Positions 1-9,340 are shown, numbered from the stretch's first letter. The stretch: DNA of 64,000 nucleotides from Phreatobacter stygius (GCF_005144885.1 NZ_CP039690.1:1853501-1917500), one strand, 5' to 3'. Program-made: numbers and translations. The notes: a model not told the origin generated them from the sequence alone.

Positions 1-187
1 GCCGAGCCCCTGGCATGTCGGCGCCGATCTCGCCGCCCTTGGCCGGCAATTGGTGGCCGGTTTTGCCGGGGCGGTCGGCGAGACCGGGCGCCTGTCCCAG
101 GCCGAGATCGATGCCTGGCTCGCCGCCCGGCTAAGCGGTGTCGCCTGCGAAGTGGGCCACCAGGATCTGTTCGCGATCCCGCGCTGA
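1..187 (+). CDS. C-terminal fragment, probable SAM-dependent methyltransferase
   Basis: The window opens inside this gene. The frame beginning at base 2 runs 61 codons to a TGA at 185-187. The visible tail (…PWHVGADLAALGRQ… ending DLFAIPR) has the alternating charge and the GxL/QAEIDAWL helix seen near the end of class I SAM-dependent methyltransferases, which often close with a phrase like 'xxDLFAxPR'. No catalytic motif is inside the window, so the family call rests on the tail alone and is tentative. The next gene starts about 250 bp downstream on the same strand. That gap holds no convincing ORF. Confidence 0.5.
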   Translation, partial: PSPWHVGADLAALGRQLVAGFAGAVGETGRLSQAEIDAWLAARLSGVACEVGHQDLFAIPR

Positions 188-441
188 CCACCGGCACCGA
201 CGACTCGCTTGCCTGGCTTGCGGGCGCGGCCGGCTATTGTGCGCTGCAGCAAGAAGACAAGTTTTCTCAAGCCGTTACGCAATCTCCTTGCGCCTGCGTA
301 GTTTAGAATGAAATCGACATAGGCTTTTCGGCGTGACAGCATCTCTGTCCTAAGGGCCGGGCGTTCCATGCGAAGTTCATGGGACCGACGAGGCCATGGG
401 GCGCGGCGCCGACGGCGGCGCAAGACGACCGGGAGACCGCG

Positions 442-3400
442 ATGGCCAAAATGCCTGGGGCCGAGACACCGTCTGTGTCATCCGATCTCGTCAACAGCCT
501 TCGGCTCGACGACGTCAGTCTCGACGACAAGTTCGACCTGACGAAAAAGGACATCTTCGTCACCGGCGTCCAGGCCCTGGTTCGCCTCACCTTGATGCAG
601 AAGGAGCGCGACCGGCGGGCGGGCCTCAACACCGGCGGTTTCGTTTCCGGCTATCGCGGTTCGCCGCTCGGCGGTCTGGACCAGCAGTTCGCCCGGGCGC
701 AGCGCAATCTGCTGGCCAATGACATCATCTTCACCCCCGGCCTGAACGAGGACCTCGCCGCGACCGCGGTCTGGGGCACCCAGCAGGCCGAAATGCGCGG
801 CGAAGGCAAATATGATGGCGTCTTCGGCGTCTGGTACGGCAAGGGACCGGGTGTCGACCGCTCCGGCGACGTGTTCCGCCACGCCAATCTCGCGGGATCG
901 TCCGGTAATGGCGGCGTGCTCTGCCTGATGGGCGATGACCACACGGCGGAATCCTCCACCGTCGCGCACCAATCGGAGTTCCACTTCGTCGACGTGATGA
1001 TGCCGATCCTCAATCCGGCCGGCGCGCAGGAAATCCTCGACTACGGCCTGCTCGGCTGGGCGCTGTCGCGTTATTCCGGCAATTGGGTCGCGCTCAAATG
1101 CATGAAGGACACGGTGGAATCAACCGGCGTCATCGACGGTTCGATCGACCGGATCAAGGTCGTCATTCCCGGCGAGGACGAATTCGCCATGCCGCCGGGC
1201 GGCCTGTCGATCCGCCCGGAAGACGACCGTCACGAACAGGAGCTCCGGCTCCACATGTACAAGCGCGCGGCGGCGCTCGCCTTCGTCAAGGCCAACAAGA
1301 TCAACCGCATCATCACGTCGGGCGGGCGCAAGCCGAAGCTCGGCATCATCACCACGGGAAAAAGCTATCTCGACACCCGCCAGGCATTCGACGAACTGGG
1401 CCTCGACGAGGTCAAGGCCAATGACCTCGGCATCCGCCTGTTCAAGATCGGCTGCACCTGGCCGCTCGATCCGGGCGAACTGAAGAGCTTTGCCGATGGT
1501 CTCGACCTGATCATCGTGGTCGAGGAAAAGCGCTCGCTGATCGAGGTGCAGGTGCGCGAGGAGCTTTACGGCTCGGCCAACCAGCCGGTGGTCATCGGCA
1601 AGAAGGACGAAGACGGCAACTGGCTGTTCCCGGTCCACGGCGCGCTCGATCCGAACGACGTTGCCATCTGCATCGGCGAACGCATCCTGAAACATGCAGG
1701 CTTCGTCGAGGACATCGCAGCCAATGTGCAACGCCTGAAGGCGGCCCAGGAGGTCTTGAAGACGACGCCCTCGATCGCCGCCCGCGTGCCCTATTTCTGC
1801 TCGGGCTGCCCGCACAACACCTCGACCGTGGTGCCCGACGGCATGCGCGCCTATGCCGGCATCGGCTGCCACTACATGGCGCTGTGGATGGACCGCAAGA
1901 CCGAGGGCTTCACCCAGATGGGCGGCGAAGGCGCCAACTGGGTCGGCGAGGCGCCGTTCTCCAGGCGCGGTCACGTGTTCCAGAACCTCGGCGACGGCAC
2001 CTATAACCATTCGGGTTATCTGGCGATCCGCTTCGCCGTCGCGACCAAGACCAACATCACCTACAAGATCCTGTTCAACGACGCGGTCGCCATGACCGGC
2101 GGCCAGCCGCACGAGGGCAGTCTGACGGTACCGATGATCGCCGCGCAATTGCGCGCCGAGGGCATCGAGCGCATTGCGGTCGTTTCCGACGAGCCGGACA
2201 AATATGGCGCCGCGGGCGCGGTTTTCCCTGCCGGCACGACCTTCGACCATCGCGACGACCTGCAGGCGATCCAGATCGAACTCGCCAAGCTGCCCGGTGT
2301 CACCGCGCTGATCTACGACCAGACCTGCGCCGCCGAGAAGCGCCGGCGCCGCAAGCGCAAGCAGTATCCGGATCCGATCAAGCGGGTGATCATCAACGAA
2401 AGCGTCTGCGAGGGCTGCGGCGATTGCGGCGTGCAGTCGAACTGCGTGTCGATCCAGCCGGTCGAAACCGAATTCGGCCGCAAGCGCACCATCGACCAGT
2501 CGTCCTGCAACAAGGACTTTTCCTGCGTGAAGGGCTTCTGCCCGAGCTTCGTCACCGTCCATGGCGCCGAGATCAAGAAGGGCAAGGGCCTGAGCGTCAC
2601 GGCTGATGTTTCGGGCCTGCCCGAGCCGGTGATCCCTGAAATCGGCCACACCTACAACGTGCTGATCGCCGGCATCGGCGGGACCGGCATCGTCACCGTC
2701 GGCGCCATCCTTGGCATGGCCTGCCATCTCGAAAAGAAGGGCGTCGGCCTGATCGACATGGCGGGCCTGGCGCAGAAGGGCGGCGAGGTGTTCTCGCATA
2801 TGCGCATTGCCCGCACGCCCCAGGACATCCACTCGATCCGCGTGCATGCCGGCTCCGCCGATCTCGTGCTGTCGGGCGACATCGTCATCGCCGGTGGCAA
2901 GAAGGCGCTGGCTTCGATGAAGCCGGACACCAAGGTGGTGGTCAACACGGTCGAGATGTTGCCGGGCCAGTTCACCCGCGACGCCAATTTCTCGCTGCCG
3001 TCGGAGCGGCTGAAGCGCGCCATCATCACCCATGCGAGCCGCGAGACGACCCATCTCATCGACGCGCAGCGGCTGGCCACCGCCTTGATGGGCAATTCGA
3101 TCGCCTCGAACCTGTTCCTGGTCGGTTATGCCTATCAGATCGGCGCCCTGCCCTTGAGCGCTGCGGCCATCGAGCGGGCGATCGATCTGAACGGCGAAGC
3201 CGTGCAGATGAACGTCACCGCCTTCCGCTGGGGCCGGCTCTCGGCCCATGACATGGCGGCCGTCGAGGCACTGGTAAAGCCGGCGGCCGGGATCTCGGCG
3301 CAGGAGAAGATTTCCGAGACGCTGGACGAGAGCGTTGCCCGGCGCATCGCCTTCCTCACCGCCTATCAGAACGCCGCCTATGCCGAGCACTATGCCAAAG

Positions 3401-3987
3401 GTGTCGCCAAGGTCAGGCGGATCGAAGCCGAGCAGGCCCCGGGGAAGCAGGCTTTGAGCGACGCGGTCGCCCGCTACCTGTTCAAGCTGATGGCCTATAA
3501 GGACGAATACGAGGTCGCCCGGCTCTATACCGATGGCGGGTTCCAGAAACAGGTTGCCAAGGCCTTCGACGGCGACAACCTGCGCTTCGAATTCCACCTG
3601 GCGCCGCCGCTCTTCGCCCGGATCGACCGGCATACCGGCCTGCCGCGCAAGATGAGCTTCGGCCCGTGGATGATGCGCGGGTTCAAGATCCTGGCCAGGT
3701 TCAAGGCCCTGCGCGGCACCGCCTTCGACGTTTTCGGCTATAGCCACGAACGCCGGACCGAGCGCCAGCTGATCGCCGACTACGACAGGCTGATCGGCGA
3801 GATCCTGGCCAAGCTGACACCGGACAATCACGCGCTGGCGGTCGCACTTGCCGCCATCCCGGAAAAGATCCGCGGCTTCGGCCATGTCAAGGCGCGCCAT
3901 CTGGCCGCGGCGAAAGCCGAGGAGGCGGCGCTCATTGCCCAGTTCCGCAGCCAGCCGAAGCCAGAGGTGCAGCTCGCCGCCGAATAA
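442..3987 (+). CDS. Indolepyruvate ferredoxin oxidoreductase family protein, single-chain
   Basis: Predicted 1181-aa enzyme that oxidatively decarboxylates indolepyruvate or other aryl/2-keto acids to acyl-CoA in the cytoplasm, using TPP and Fe-S clusters. Domain order: an N-terminal pyrimidine-binding region (…GYRGSPLGGLDQQ…), a TPP-binding core near residues 445-560 (PYFCSGCPHN, NLGDGTYNHSG, MTGGQPHEG), a cysteine-rich 4Fe-4S segment near 650-700 (VCEGCGDCGVQSNC … CNKDFSCVKGFCPSF), a gamma-type Rossmann domain from about 740 (IAGIGGTGIVTVG), and a DUF6537-like C-terminal tail. It therefore fuses the IorA and IorB functions. The ATG at 442 is chosen because GGGAGA lies 5 nt upstream; an upstream in-frame ATG at 379 lacks a good ribosome site. 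The exact keto-acid substrate is not visible. Confidence 0.93.
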   Translation: MAKMPGAETPSVSSDLVNSLRLDDVSLDDKFDLTKKDIFVTGVQALVRLTLMQKERDRRAGLNTGGFVSGYRGSPLGGLDQQFARAQRNLLANDIIFTPGLNEDLAATAVWGTQQAEMRGEGKYDGVFGVWYGKGPGVDRSGDVFRHANLAGSSGNGGVLCLMGDDHTAESSTVAHQSEFHFVDVMMPILNPAGAQEILDYGLLGWALSRYSGNWVALKCMKDTVESTGVIDGSIDRIKVVIPGEDEFAMPPGGLSIRPEDDRHEQELRLHMYKRAAALAFVKANKINRIITSGGRKPKLGIITTGKSYLDTRQAFDELGLDEVKANDLGIRLFKIGCTWPLDPGELKSFADGLDLIIVVEEKRSLIEVQVREELYGSANQPVVIGKKDEDGNWLFPVHGALDPNDVAICIGERILKHAGFVEDIAANVQRLKAAQEVLKTTPSIAARVPYFCSGCPHNTSTVVPDGMRAYAGIGCHYMALWMDRKTEGFTQMGGEGANWVGEAPFSRRGHVFQNLGDGTYNHSGYLAIRFAVATKTNITYKILFNDAVAMTGGQPHEGSLTVPMIAAQLRAEGIERIAVVSDEPDKYGAAGAVFPAGTTFDHRDDLQAIQIELAKLPGVTALIYDQTCAAEKRRRRKRKQYPDPIKRVIINESVCEGCGDCGVQSNCVSIQPVETEFGRKRTIDQSSCNKDFSCVKGFCPSFVTVHGAEIKKGKGLSVTADVSGLPEPVIPEIGHTYNVLIAGIGGTGIVTVGAILGMACHLEKKGVGLIDMAGLAQKGGEVFSHMRIARTPQDIHSIRVHAGSADLVLSGDIVIAGGKKALASMKPDTKVVVNTVEMLPGQFTRDANFSLPSERLKRAIITHASRETTHLIDAQRLATALMGNSIASNLFLVGYAYQIGALPLSAAAIERAIDLNGEAVQMNVTAFRWGRLSAHDMAAVEALVKPAAGISAQEKISETLDESVARRIAFLTAYQNAAYAEHYAKGVAKVRRIEAEQAPGKQALSDAVARYLFKLMAYKDEYEVARLYTDGGFQKQVAKAFDGDNLRFEFHLAPPLFARIDRHTGLPRKMSFGPWMMRGFKILARFKALRGTAFDVFGYSHERRTERQLIADYDRLIGEILAKLTPDNHALAVALAAIPEKIRGFGHVKARHLAAAKAEEAALIAQFRSQPKPEVQLAAE

Positions 3988-3995
3988 GTTCGGGC

Positions 3996-4026
3996 CAGCC
4001 CCGACAGAACAGGCCTGTCGGGGCTG
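3996..4026. terminator. Perfect hairpin between convergent genes
   Basis: Arms CAGCCCCGACAG (3996-4007) and CTGTCGGGGCTG (4015-4026) form a perfect 12-bp stem with a 7-nt loop, between two genes that converge. There is no T-run on either side, so it may act as an mRNA 3' end block rather than a classical intrinsic terminator. Confidence 0.6.
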
Positions 4027-4057
4027 AGGCACAAGCGGATATCGGCTCGGATTTGCC

Positions 4058-4987
4058 TCAGATCTTGAGCGAACGGTTCTGTTCGCGGCCGAAACCGCGG
4101 ATCTCGAGGCGGTCGGCATGGACCTCGACGATCGAATAGGCGGTGGTATCGGGCGTATCGACCATGCCGCAGAAATTGACGAAATATTTGCCGCTGACCT
4201 CGGCGAAATTGCCGGCATGGTTGTGGCCGCAGAAATAGGCGACGAAATTGTCGAAGCCGGTCAACAGCTCGACGATCCGTTCGGCATCCCAGAGATTGTG
4301 GATATTGACCGGATAGATCGGGTAGTGGCCCATGACGATGACCTTTTCGCCTGATGCCTTGGCCTTGGTCATGGTTTCGCCGAGCCAGGCGAACTGGGCA
4401 TCGCTCAACGATCCGTTCCAGGCCTGCGCGTTGATCGCGTTCTTCTGCTTCAGCGCCGCCAGCCGTTCGGCGGCGAGCTCCCGGCGGGCATCGCCGCGCG
4501 GCGGCGCGAAGGTGCTGACGTCATTGCCATCGAGGATGATGAAGCGATAACCGCCTCCGGCGAAATCGTAATAGGCCCTGGGCATGCCGGTATTGCGCAC
4601 GACGGAGGCGAGATAGTCGTTGGCGACATCGTAGTCGTGATTGCCGAGCAGGAAGAAGCGCTCGTGCTTCAACTGGTCGTAGACCGGCAGGACATGGCCG
4701 AAGCTCTCCCAATGCCGGTCGATGATATCGCCGAGCGTCGCGACGAAGCGCAGGTCGTGCTTGTTGAACTCGCCGATCGCCGCCGACAATTTCCACAGGC
4801 TGTTGGCGTAGTAGCGGTTCATTCTGAGATTTGGCACGACCGGCGCATATTGCGGATCGGCAACGATGCCGAAGCGAAACAGCGGCCCGGCCTGGCCACG
4901 CGCCGGACCGGCCAGAAAGCCGCCGAACGGCGTGACCAGCGTGGCCGCCGCGCCTGATGTGAGAAGATTGCGCCTGGTGATCATCAT
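4058..4987 (-). CDS. Tat-exported metallophosphatase, ADPRibase-Mn-like
   Basis: 309-aa calcineurin-like phosphoesterase. All binuclear-metal motifs are present: the first-metal aspartate (ADPQYA, D44), GDIID (about 86-90), GNHD (115-118), GH (220-221) and GHNH (254-257). The N-terminus has a twin-arginine signal (TRRNLL, then a hydrophobic stretch to about residue 30), so the enzyme probably works in the periplasm. The run ADPQY … RYYANSLWKL … LGDIID resembles the manganese-dependent ADP-ribose/CDP-alcohol diphosphatase family better than generic phosphodiesterases, though substrate identity is inferred. It faces the oxidoreductase gene tail to tail. Confidence 0.85.
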   Translation of the reverse strand: MMITRRNLLTSGAAATLVTPFGGFLAGPARGQAGPLFRFGIVADPQYAPVVPNLRMNRYYANSLWKLSAAIGEFNKHDLRFVATLGDIIDRHWESFGHVLPVYDQLKHERFFLLGNHDYDVANDYLASVVRNTGMPRAYYDFAGGGYRFIILDGNDVSTFAPPRGDARRELAAERLAALKQKNAINAQAWNGSLSDAQFAWLGETMTKAKASGEKVIVMGHYPIYPVNIHNLWDAERIVELLTGFDNFVAYFCGHNHAGNFAEVSGKYFVNFCGMVDTPDTTAYSIVEVHADRLEIRGFGREQNRSLKI

Positions 4988-5179
4988 GGGCTCCGGATGC
5001 CAGCTATCGTCAGGCGCGATCCTGCCTGCCGCCGGCTACGTCCTTGTGACACCGGCGAATGCGGCATGTTCCGGAACTGCGACAGGCAAACATCTTGATC
5101 CCGCCGGCTTTTGCCGCCAAAAGAACGGTCGAAACCGTTTCTCCCCCGAAAGGGGCCGACGACTGGGACCTGAAGATCC

Positions 5180-5419
5180 ATGGCCGCTGCCGCTGACCGC
5201 CCGATCAAATGGACGAACGTCACCAACGTCGTCTGCGCCACCGTTCTGATCGCCTGCGAGACGATCGGCACGGGCGCCGCCGGCGGCTGGGCGCTGGCCG
5301 GCCTGCTGAAGATGGGCGACCTGGCCGTGCATGTCGCCGTTGGTATCGGTTCGCTGATCGGCCTGGTCGCGACCGTCGCCTTCTACCGCTCGGCGATAAG
5401 GGCCGAACCCTTCCGCTGA
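5180..5419 (+). CDS. Small two-helix membrane protein, unknown function
   Basis: 79-aa ORF. It has a short polar start (AAAADRPIKWTN), then two hydrophobic segments (about residues 17-40, rich in Ala/Gly, and 48-68) separated by a GLLKMGDL turn, and a short basic end (YRSAIRAEPFR). Hydrophobic periodicity and third-position GC are those of a real coding frame, and no competing ORF on the other strand has family similarity. The layout (TM–short loop–TM) is that of many unassigned small inner-membrane proteins. It is divergent from the metallophosphatase and convergent with the GNAT gene. No ribosome site is strong, so the start is uncertain. Confidence 0.6.
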   Translation: MAAAADRPIKWTNVTNVVCATVLIACETIGTGAAGGWALAGLLKMGDLAVHVAVGIGSLIGLVATVAFYRSAIRAEPFR

Positions 5420-5448
5420 GCAGGCCGGCGCCCGGAATAACCGGGACC

Positions 5449-6597
5449 CTAGCCCAGAGTCTTCTTCATGTGCTGAGCCGCCCGATCCGGCAATTGCTGG
5501 ACATGGGTCGGCTCGAAGCCCTTGCGGGCGTACCAGGCGATCCGCTCGGTGAGCTTGACGTGGGTGTAGAGCGTCATCGCCTTGGCCCCGAGCGCCCTCG
5601 CCCGGGTCTCGCAAAACGCCAGGATGGCATCGCCGTAACGCTTGCCTTGCGATTTCGGATGCACCGCCAGCGAATAGATGACCGGTTCGGGTCCGGGCTC
5701 GAACACCGCGCAGGCGGCGAGGTGATCCTCGCCATCGGCAACCCAGATCTCATGATTTGATATCAGGGCGCCATAATCAGCGGTGCGCGGCATGGATGCG
5801 ACGCCGATGATTGCCTCATTGGGCAGGTAGGCTGCCGTCTTCAGCGCCTGGATCCCAGGCACATCGGCGAGTGTCGCCCGGCGCAGCGTCAAGGGGCCTT
5901 CGGTCGCGGTCAGCTGGTTGAACACGCCAAGCGCCACCTTCTGCCGGCCGGCGGCATCGAAATTGGCAGGATCGAGCCATCGCTCGAAGGCAAGCTTGCG
6001 TTGCGGCCATTCGATGTCGAGCATCGAGAACCAGGCGGTGTCCCGGTTGTGCCCCTTGGCGATCACGTGCTGGCGGAACAGGCCCTCATAGGTGAAACCG
6101 AAACGGATCGCCGCGCGCTTCGACGGCGCATTGAGATCGTTGCACTTCCATTCGTAGCGCCGATAGCCGAGCGTCTCGAAGACATGGGCCGCCATCAGAT
6201 ATTGGGCTTCGGTTGCCGCGGGCGTCCGCTGCAGGGCCGGCGTATAAAGGATCGAGCCGACCTCGATGACCCGGTTCGCCGGATCGATGCGCATCAGCGA
6301 CAGCCAGCCGATGGCACGATCATCCCGGTCGGCGATCGCCCAATAGACCTGATCGGTCGTGCCGGCGGCGATCTTGGCGACGAAAGCGCTAAATTCGGCC
6401 TGGTCGGAAAAGGGCCCGGCGGACAGATAGGCCCATTGCGCAGCCTTCTCCGGTCCGTGCGACAAGGCATAGAGACCGTCGCTGTCGCGCGCCGCATCGA
6501 GCGGCCTCAAGCGGCAGGAACGCCCCTCGATAACACAGTGGACCGGGCGCGGAGCCGGGGTCGTGTCGATCACCGGCCCAAGGTCTATGGCAGTCAC
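5449..6597 (-). CDS. Tandem GNAT acetyltransferase (RimJ/RimL-like plus second GNAT)
   Basis: About 382 aa with two acetyltransferase folds. The N-terminal half (roughly 20-200) is a RimJ/RimL-type domain with SILYTPALQRTPAATEA and the EWKCNDLNAPSKRAAIRFGF segment typical of protein or peptide N-acetyltransferases. The C-terminal half (roughly 230-380) is a second GNAT domain with YSLAVHPKSQGKRYGDAIL, an acetyl-CoA pyrophosphate loop. The GTG start is chosen because GGAG sits 7 nt upstream; an ATG 36 nt earlier has no proper spacing. It lies about 40 bp downstream of the PEP-mutase-family gene on the same strand and may be cotranscribed. Substrates are unknown. Confidence 0.8.
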   Translation of the reverse strand: MTAIDLGPVIDTTPAPRPVHCVIEGRSCRLRPLDAARDSDGLYALSHGPEKAAQWAYLSAGPFSDQAEFSAFVAKIAAGTTDQVYWAIADRDDRAIGWLSLMRIDPANRVIEVGSILYTPALQRTPAATEAQYLMAAHVFETLGYRRYEWKCNDLNAPSKRAAIRFGFTYEGLFRQHVIAKGHNRDTAWFSMLDIEWPQRKLAFERWLDPANFDAAGRQKVALGVFNQLTATEGPLTLRRATLADVPGIQALKTAAYLPNEAIIGVASMPRTADYGALISNHEIWVADGEDHLAACAVFEPGPEPVIYSLAVHPKSQGKRYGDAILAFCETRARALGAKAMTLYTHVKLTERIAWYARKGFEPTHVQQLPDRAAQHMKKTLG

Positions 6598-6636
6598 GTT
6601 GCAGCTCCAGTCATGCGGGGGCAGCGCCGGCATCCT

Positions 6637-7470
6637 TCAGGATTTGGCGCCATGCTCACGGAAGAAGGTGTTGAGCGCGCCGAAGGGTTCAGCCTCGCCC
6701 AGCGCATTGAAGGTGCCCGGTCCGGCGATCTCGCGTGCCGCTTTCAGGAAGCCGCCCCAGGCGGCGCGCGCCAGCGCCGAACCGACGCTGATGCGGCGGA
6801 CACCGAGTGCTTCGGCGTCGGCGACGCTGATGCCGATCGGCCCGGAAATCAACAGGTTGACCGGCTTCGGTCCGGCCGCCGCGACCACCTCGTGGATGTC
6901 GTCGGCCTTGCGCAGGCCGGGTGCATAAAGCACGTCGGCGCCGGCCGCCGCGAAGGCCTTGAGCCGCTTGACCGCCTCGGCCTGGGCGTCGGGGTAGCCG
7001 ACGAGATGGGCCTCGGACCGTGCGGTCAGCAAGACACCGGTGCCCTTCAGCGCTTCGACGGCCGCCGCGACCCGCTCGACCGCCAGATCGAAGTCGTAGA
7101 GGGGTTTTGCCGGATCGCCGGTATTGTCCTCGATCGACAGGCCGGCGACGCCGGTCCCGGCGCAGAGCCGGACATTCTCGGCGACCCCTTTCGGGTCGTG
7201 GGCATAACCCGACTCGTAATCGGCATTCACCGGCAGATCCGTCGCCTTGACGATCTCGGCAATATGCGCGAGCGCCATGTCGCGCGGCACGGCCCAGTCC
7301 ATGTCCGGCAGGCCGCGCGAGAACGAGAAGCCCGACGAGGTCGTCGCCAGGGCCTTGAAGCCGAGATGTTTGAGCATCAGGGCCGAACCGGTATCCCAGG
7401 GGTTGGGAATGACGAAACAGCCGGTTTCGTGCAGGCGACGGAAGGCTGAGCGTTTCGCTGCGATGTCCAT
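6637..7470 (-). CDS. Isocitrate lyase/PEP mutase family enzyme
   Basis: 277-aa TIM-barrel enzyme of the PEP mutase/ICL superfamily. Recognisable elements: the opening CFVIPNPWDTGSA, the ATTSSGFSFSRG strand, NADYESGYA (metal-binding acidic loop) and GLSIEDNT. Members split or form C-C or P-C bonds on oxaloacetate-like acids; this short form is usually annotated only to family level, and carboxyvinyl-carboxyphosphonate or oxaloacetate hydrolase-type reactions are possible. The ATG used has AGGGG five bases upstream on the coding strand. Longer upstream frames lack such a site. Confidence 0.85.
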   Translation of the reverse strand: MDIAAKRSAFRRLHETGCFVIPNPWDTGSALMLKHLGFKALATTSSGFSFSRGLPDMDWAVPRDMALAHIAEIVKATDLPVNADYESGYAHDPKGVAENVRLCAGTGVAGLSIEDNTGDPAKPLYDFDLAVERVAAAVEALKGTGVLLTARSEAHLVGYPDAQAEAVKRLKAFAAAGADVLYAPGLRKADDIHEVVAAAGPKPVNLLISGPIGISVADAEALGVRRISVGSALARAAWGGFLKAAREIAGPGTFNALGEAEPFGALNTFFREHGAKS

Positions 7471-7571
7471 GACACCCCTCATCAAGGCTCGATCGCGCCA
7501 GCCTTCCGCCGAAAGGCCGCGCGCGCAAGACAATCCTGCTGATGGCGCCGATCGCAGGGGCGAATAGGCGA

Positions 7572-8315
7572 TTACTTCGCCGGCAGCACGGCGGCGAGAT
7601 CGGCCTCGCCGAGGATGCGATAGCGTCCGGGCGCGAGATCATCCGGCAGCGCCAATTGCCCGATACGGTCGCGATGCAGCGCCGCGACGTGATTGCCGAC
7701 GGCGGCGAACATCCGCCGCACCTGGTGATAGCGTCCCTCGTGCAGGGTCACGATCGCTTGGGTCGGCGAGACGACCTCCATTTCGGCCGGCAGGAGCGGC
7801 TTTTCGTCGCCTTCCAGAAGCAAGGTGCCGGCGGCGAACCGCGCCGTCTCGTCGCCGCGCAGGGGGCGTTCGAGCGTGACGCGATAACGTTTAGGGACAT
7901 GGTTCTTCGGCGAGATGATGCGGTGCAGGAGGGCGCCGTCATCGGTCAGCAGCAAAAGCCCGGAGGTTTCCTTGTCCAACCGGCCAACCGTCGAGATCGC
8001 CGGATCGCGCCGGCGCCACCGGTCGGGCAGCAGCGAATAGACCAGCGGTCCAACCTCCTTGTGCGAGCAGGTGACCCCGAGCGGCTTGTGCAGCATCAGC
8101 GCCACGCCCGGCGGCGGATCGAGCGGACGGCCGCGCACGACCATGCGCTGCGACAGGTCCGGCGTCACCGCGATCCGCTGGTCGGCATCGTCGATGATCT
8201 TGCTGTCAAGCGTCACCAGCCCGGCATGGACGAAGCCCTGCACCTCCCGGCGCGAGCCATAGCCGAGATTGGCGAGCAGGCGGTCGAGCCGGAGATTGAG
8301 CGCCGGCTTGCTCAT
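7572..8315 (-). CDS. Pseudouridine synthase, RsuA/RluB family
   Basis: 247-aa rRNA pseudouridine synthase. An S4 RNA-binding domain occupies about residues 8-55 (LRLDRLLANLGYGSRREV), followed by the catalytic domain with the invariant aspartate in GRLDKETSGLLLLTDDG (D114). The length and the HKPLGVTCSH segment fit the RsuA group, which modifies U516 of 16S rRNA, more than RluB/E/F. Its ATG overlaps the TGA of the upstream methyltransferase gene (ATGA), so the two RNA-modification genes are translationally coupled. Confidence 0.88.
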   Translation of the reverse strand: MSKPALNLRLDRLLANLGYGSRREVQGFVHAGLVTLDSKIIDDADQRIAVTPDLSQRMVVRGRPLDPPPGVALMLHKPLGVTCSHKEVGPLVYSLLPDRWRRRDPAISTVGRLDKETSGLLLLTDDGALLHRIISPKNHVPKRYRVTLERPLRGDETARFAAGTLLLEGDEKPLLPAEMEVVSPTQAIVTLHEGRYHQVRRMFAAVGNHVAALHRDRIGQLALPDDLAPGRYRILGEADLAAVLPAK

Positions 8316-9247
8316 TTCTGCGCCTCATAGACCTTGTAGGCGCCGGTCTCGACCCGCATCGTCACGGTCTTGAACAAAGGCGCCAGGACCGCTTCGTAAG
8401 GCAGGTGGCGATTGGCGACAAGCCAGCAGATGCCGCGGGCTTTCAAGAGTTCGGCGGCACGCCGCACGAAGGCCTGGCCAAGCGCCTTGTCCTCGGCCCC
8501 GCCGTCGTGGAACGGCGGGTTCATCACCACGAAGTCGAGCCCCTTCAGGTCGCCGGGCGGTTGGCGCAGGTCGGCCCAGATCCGGGTCACGCGCGCGTCG
8601 GTGACATTGATCCTGGTCGCCTCCAAAGCCCGGCGATCGATGTCGACCAGGGCGAGCTGGCTGACCGCGGGCGAAGCCAGGATGGCCCGCGACAGGACCC
8701 CGATGCCGCAGCCGAGATCGGCACCGCGGCCGGCCAGATTGGGCAGGTGTTCGACCAGCAGCGCACTGCCTCGATCGACCCGGTCCCAGGAGAACACACC
8801 GGGCTGGGACTGCAACCCGATGTCGGGCACCAGGCGCTGCGCACCTTCGACCAAGGCGGTGTCCAGGCCGCCGAGTGCCTGCGGCCGCGCCACCGTGCAG
8901 ATGCGGTGATGGCGGCGGGCGGTCTCTTCGACCACGCAGCCGAAGCCTTCGAGCTCGCGGCGCAAGCGCGAACCGCCCTTGTCCTTGGGCGCCAGCACGA
9001 CAAGCCTTGCCCCCGGCGCCAAGGCCTTGAGTGTCAGCGCCAGCGTATAGCGGCGCTCCAGCGTGCCAGGCGGCGCCGACACGATCATGCCGGCAAGCGA
9101 GCCCTCGCCTTGCGCTTCGAGCGCCATTGAGCCGGGCATGAGCGGCGAGAACTGGATGGCGCCGGCCGGAACCTCGGCGAGGTCGGCGGGCGGCAGGCCA
9201 TAGAGGCCGAAGGCGGCGGCGTTGTTGGTGGGTGAAGACAGGGTCAT
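8312..9247 (-). CDS. Class I SAM methyltransferase, RsmC/RlmG type
   Basis: 311-aa methyltransferase with a degenerate N-terminal half and a C-terminal catalytic half (DLGCGIGVLSRAIL as SAM-binding motif I, then VVMNPPFHDGG). The NPPF motif marks methylation of an exocyclic amino group of guanine or adenine, and the two-domain layout matches RsmC/RlmG enzymes that modify G in 16S or 23S rRNA. It overlaps the pseudouridine synthase gene by 4 bp, consistent with a ribosome-modification operon. The gene starts 59 bp beyond the 3' end of the group II intron, so its transcription may depend on read-through of the intron or on its own weak promoter. Confidence 0.85.
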   Translation of the reverse strand: MTLSSPTNNAAAFGLYGLPPADLAEVPAGAIQFSPLMPGSMALEAQGEGSLAGMIVSAPPGTLERRYTLALTLKALAPGARLVVLAPKDKGGSRLRRELEGFGCVVEETARRHHRICTVARPQALGGLDTALVEGAQRLVPDIGLQSQPGVFSWDRVDRGSALLVEHLPNLAGRGADLGCGIGVLSRAILASPAVSQLALVDIDRRALEATRINVTDARVTRIWADLRQPPGDLKGLDFVVMNPPFHDGGAEDKALGQAFVRRAAELLKARGICWLVANRHLPYEAVLAPLFKTVTMRVETGAYKVYEAQK

Positions 9248-9340
9248 GGCGCGCTTCTTAGCCTCAAGCCCGCCGCAAGGCCATGGCGGGACGGCGCCAA
9301 TCGGCATAGGGGGCGGTCGTTTGACCGCACCCCTGCCACA

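Noticed and set aside
1120..4218. Open frame of about 1030 codons on the minus strand opposite the oxidoreductase gene
   Set aside because: It is the third-position mirror of a GC-rich gene: low-complexity Arg/Asp/His/Gly composition, no family motif, no ribosome site. The plus-strand gene is unmistakable.
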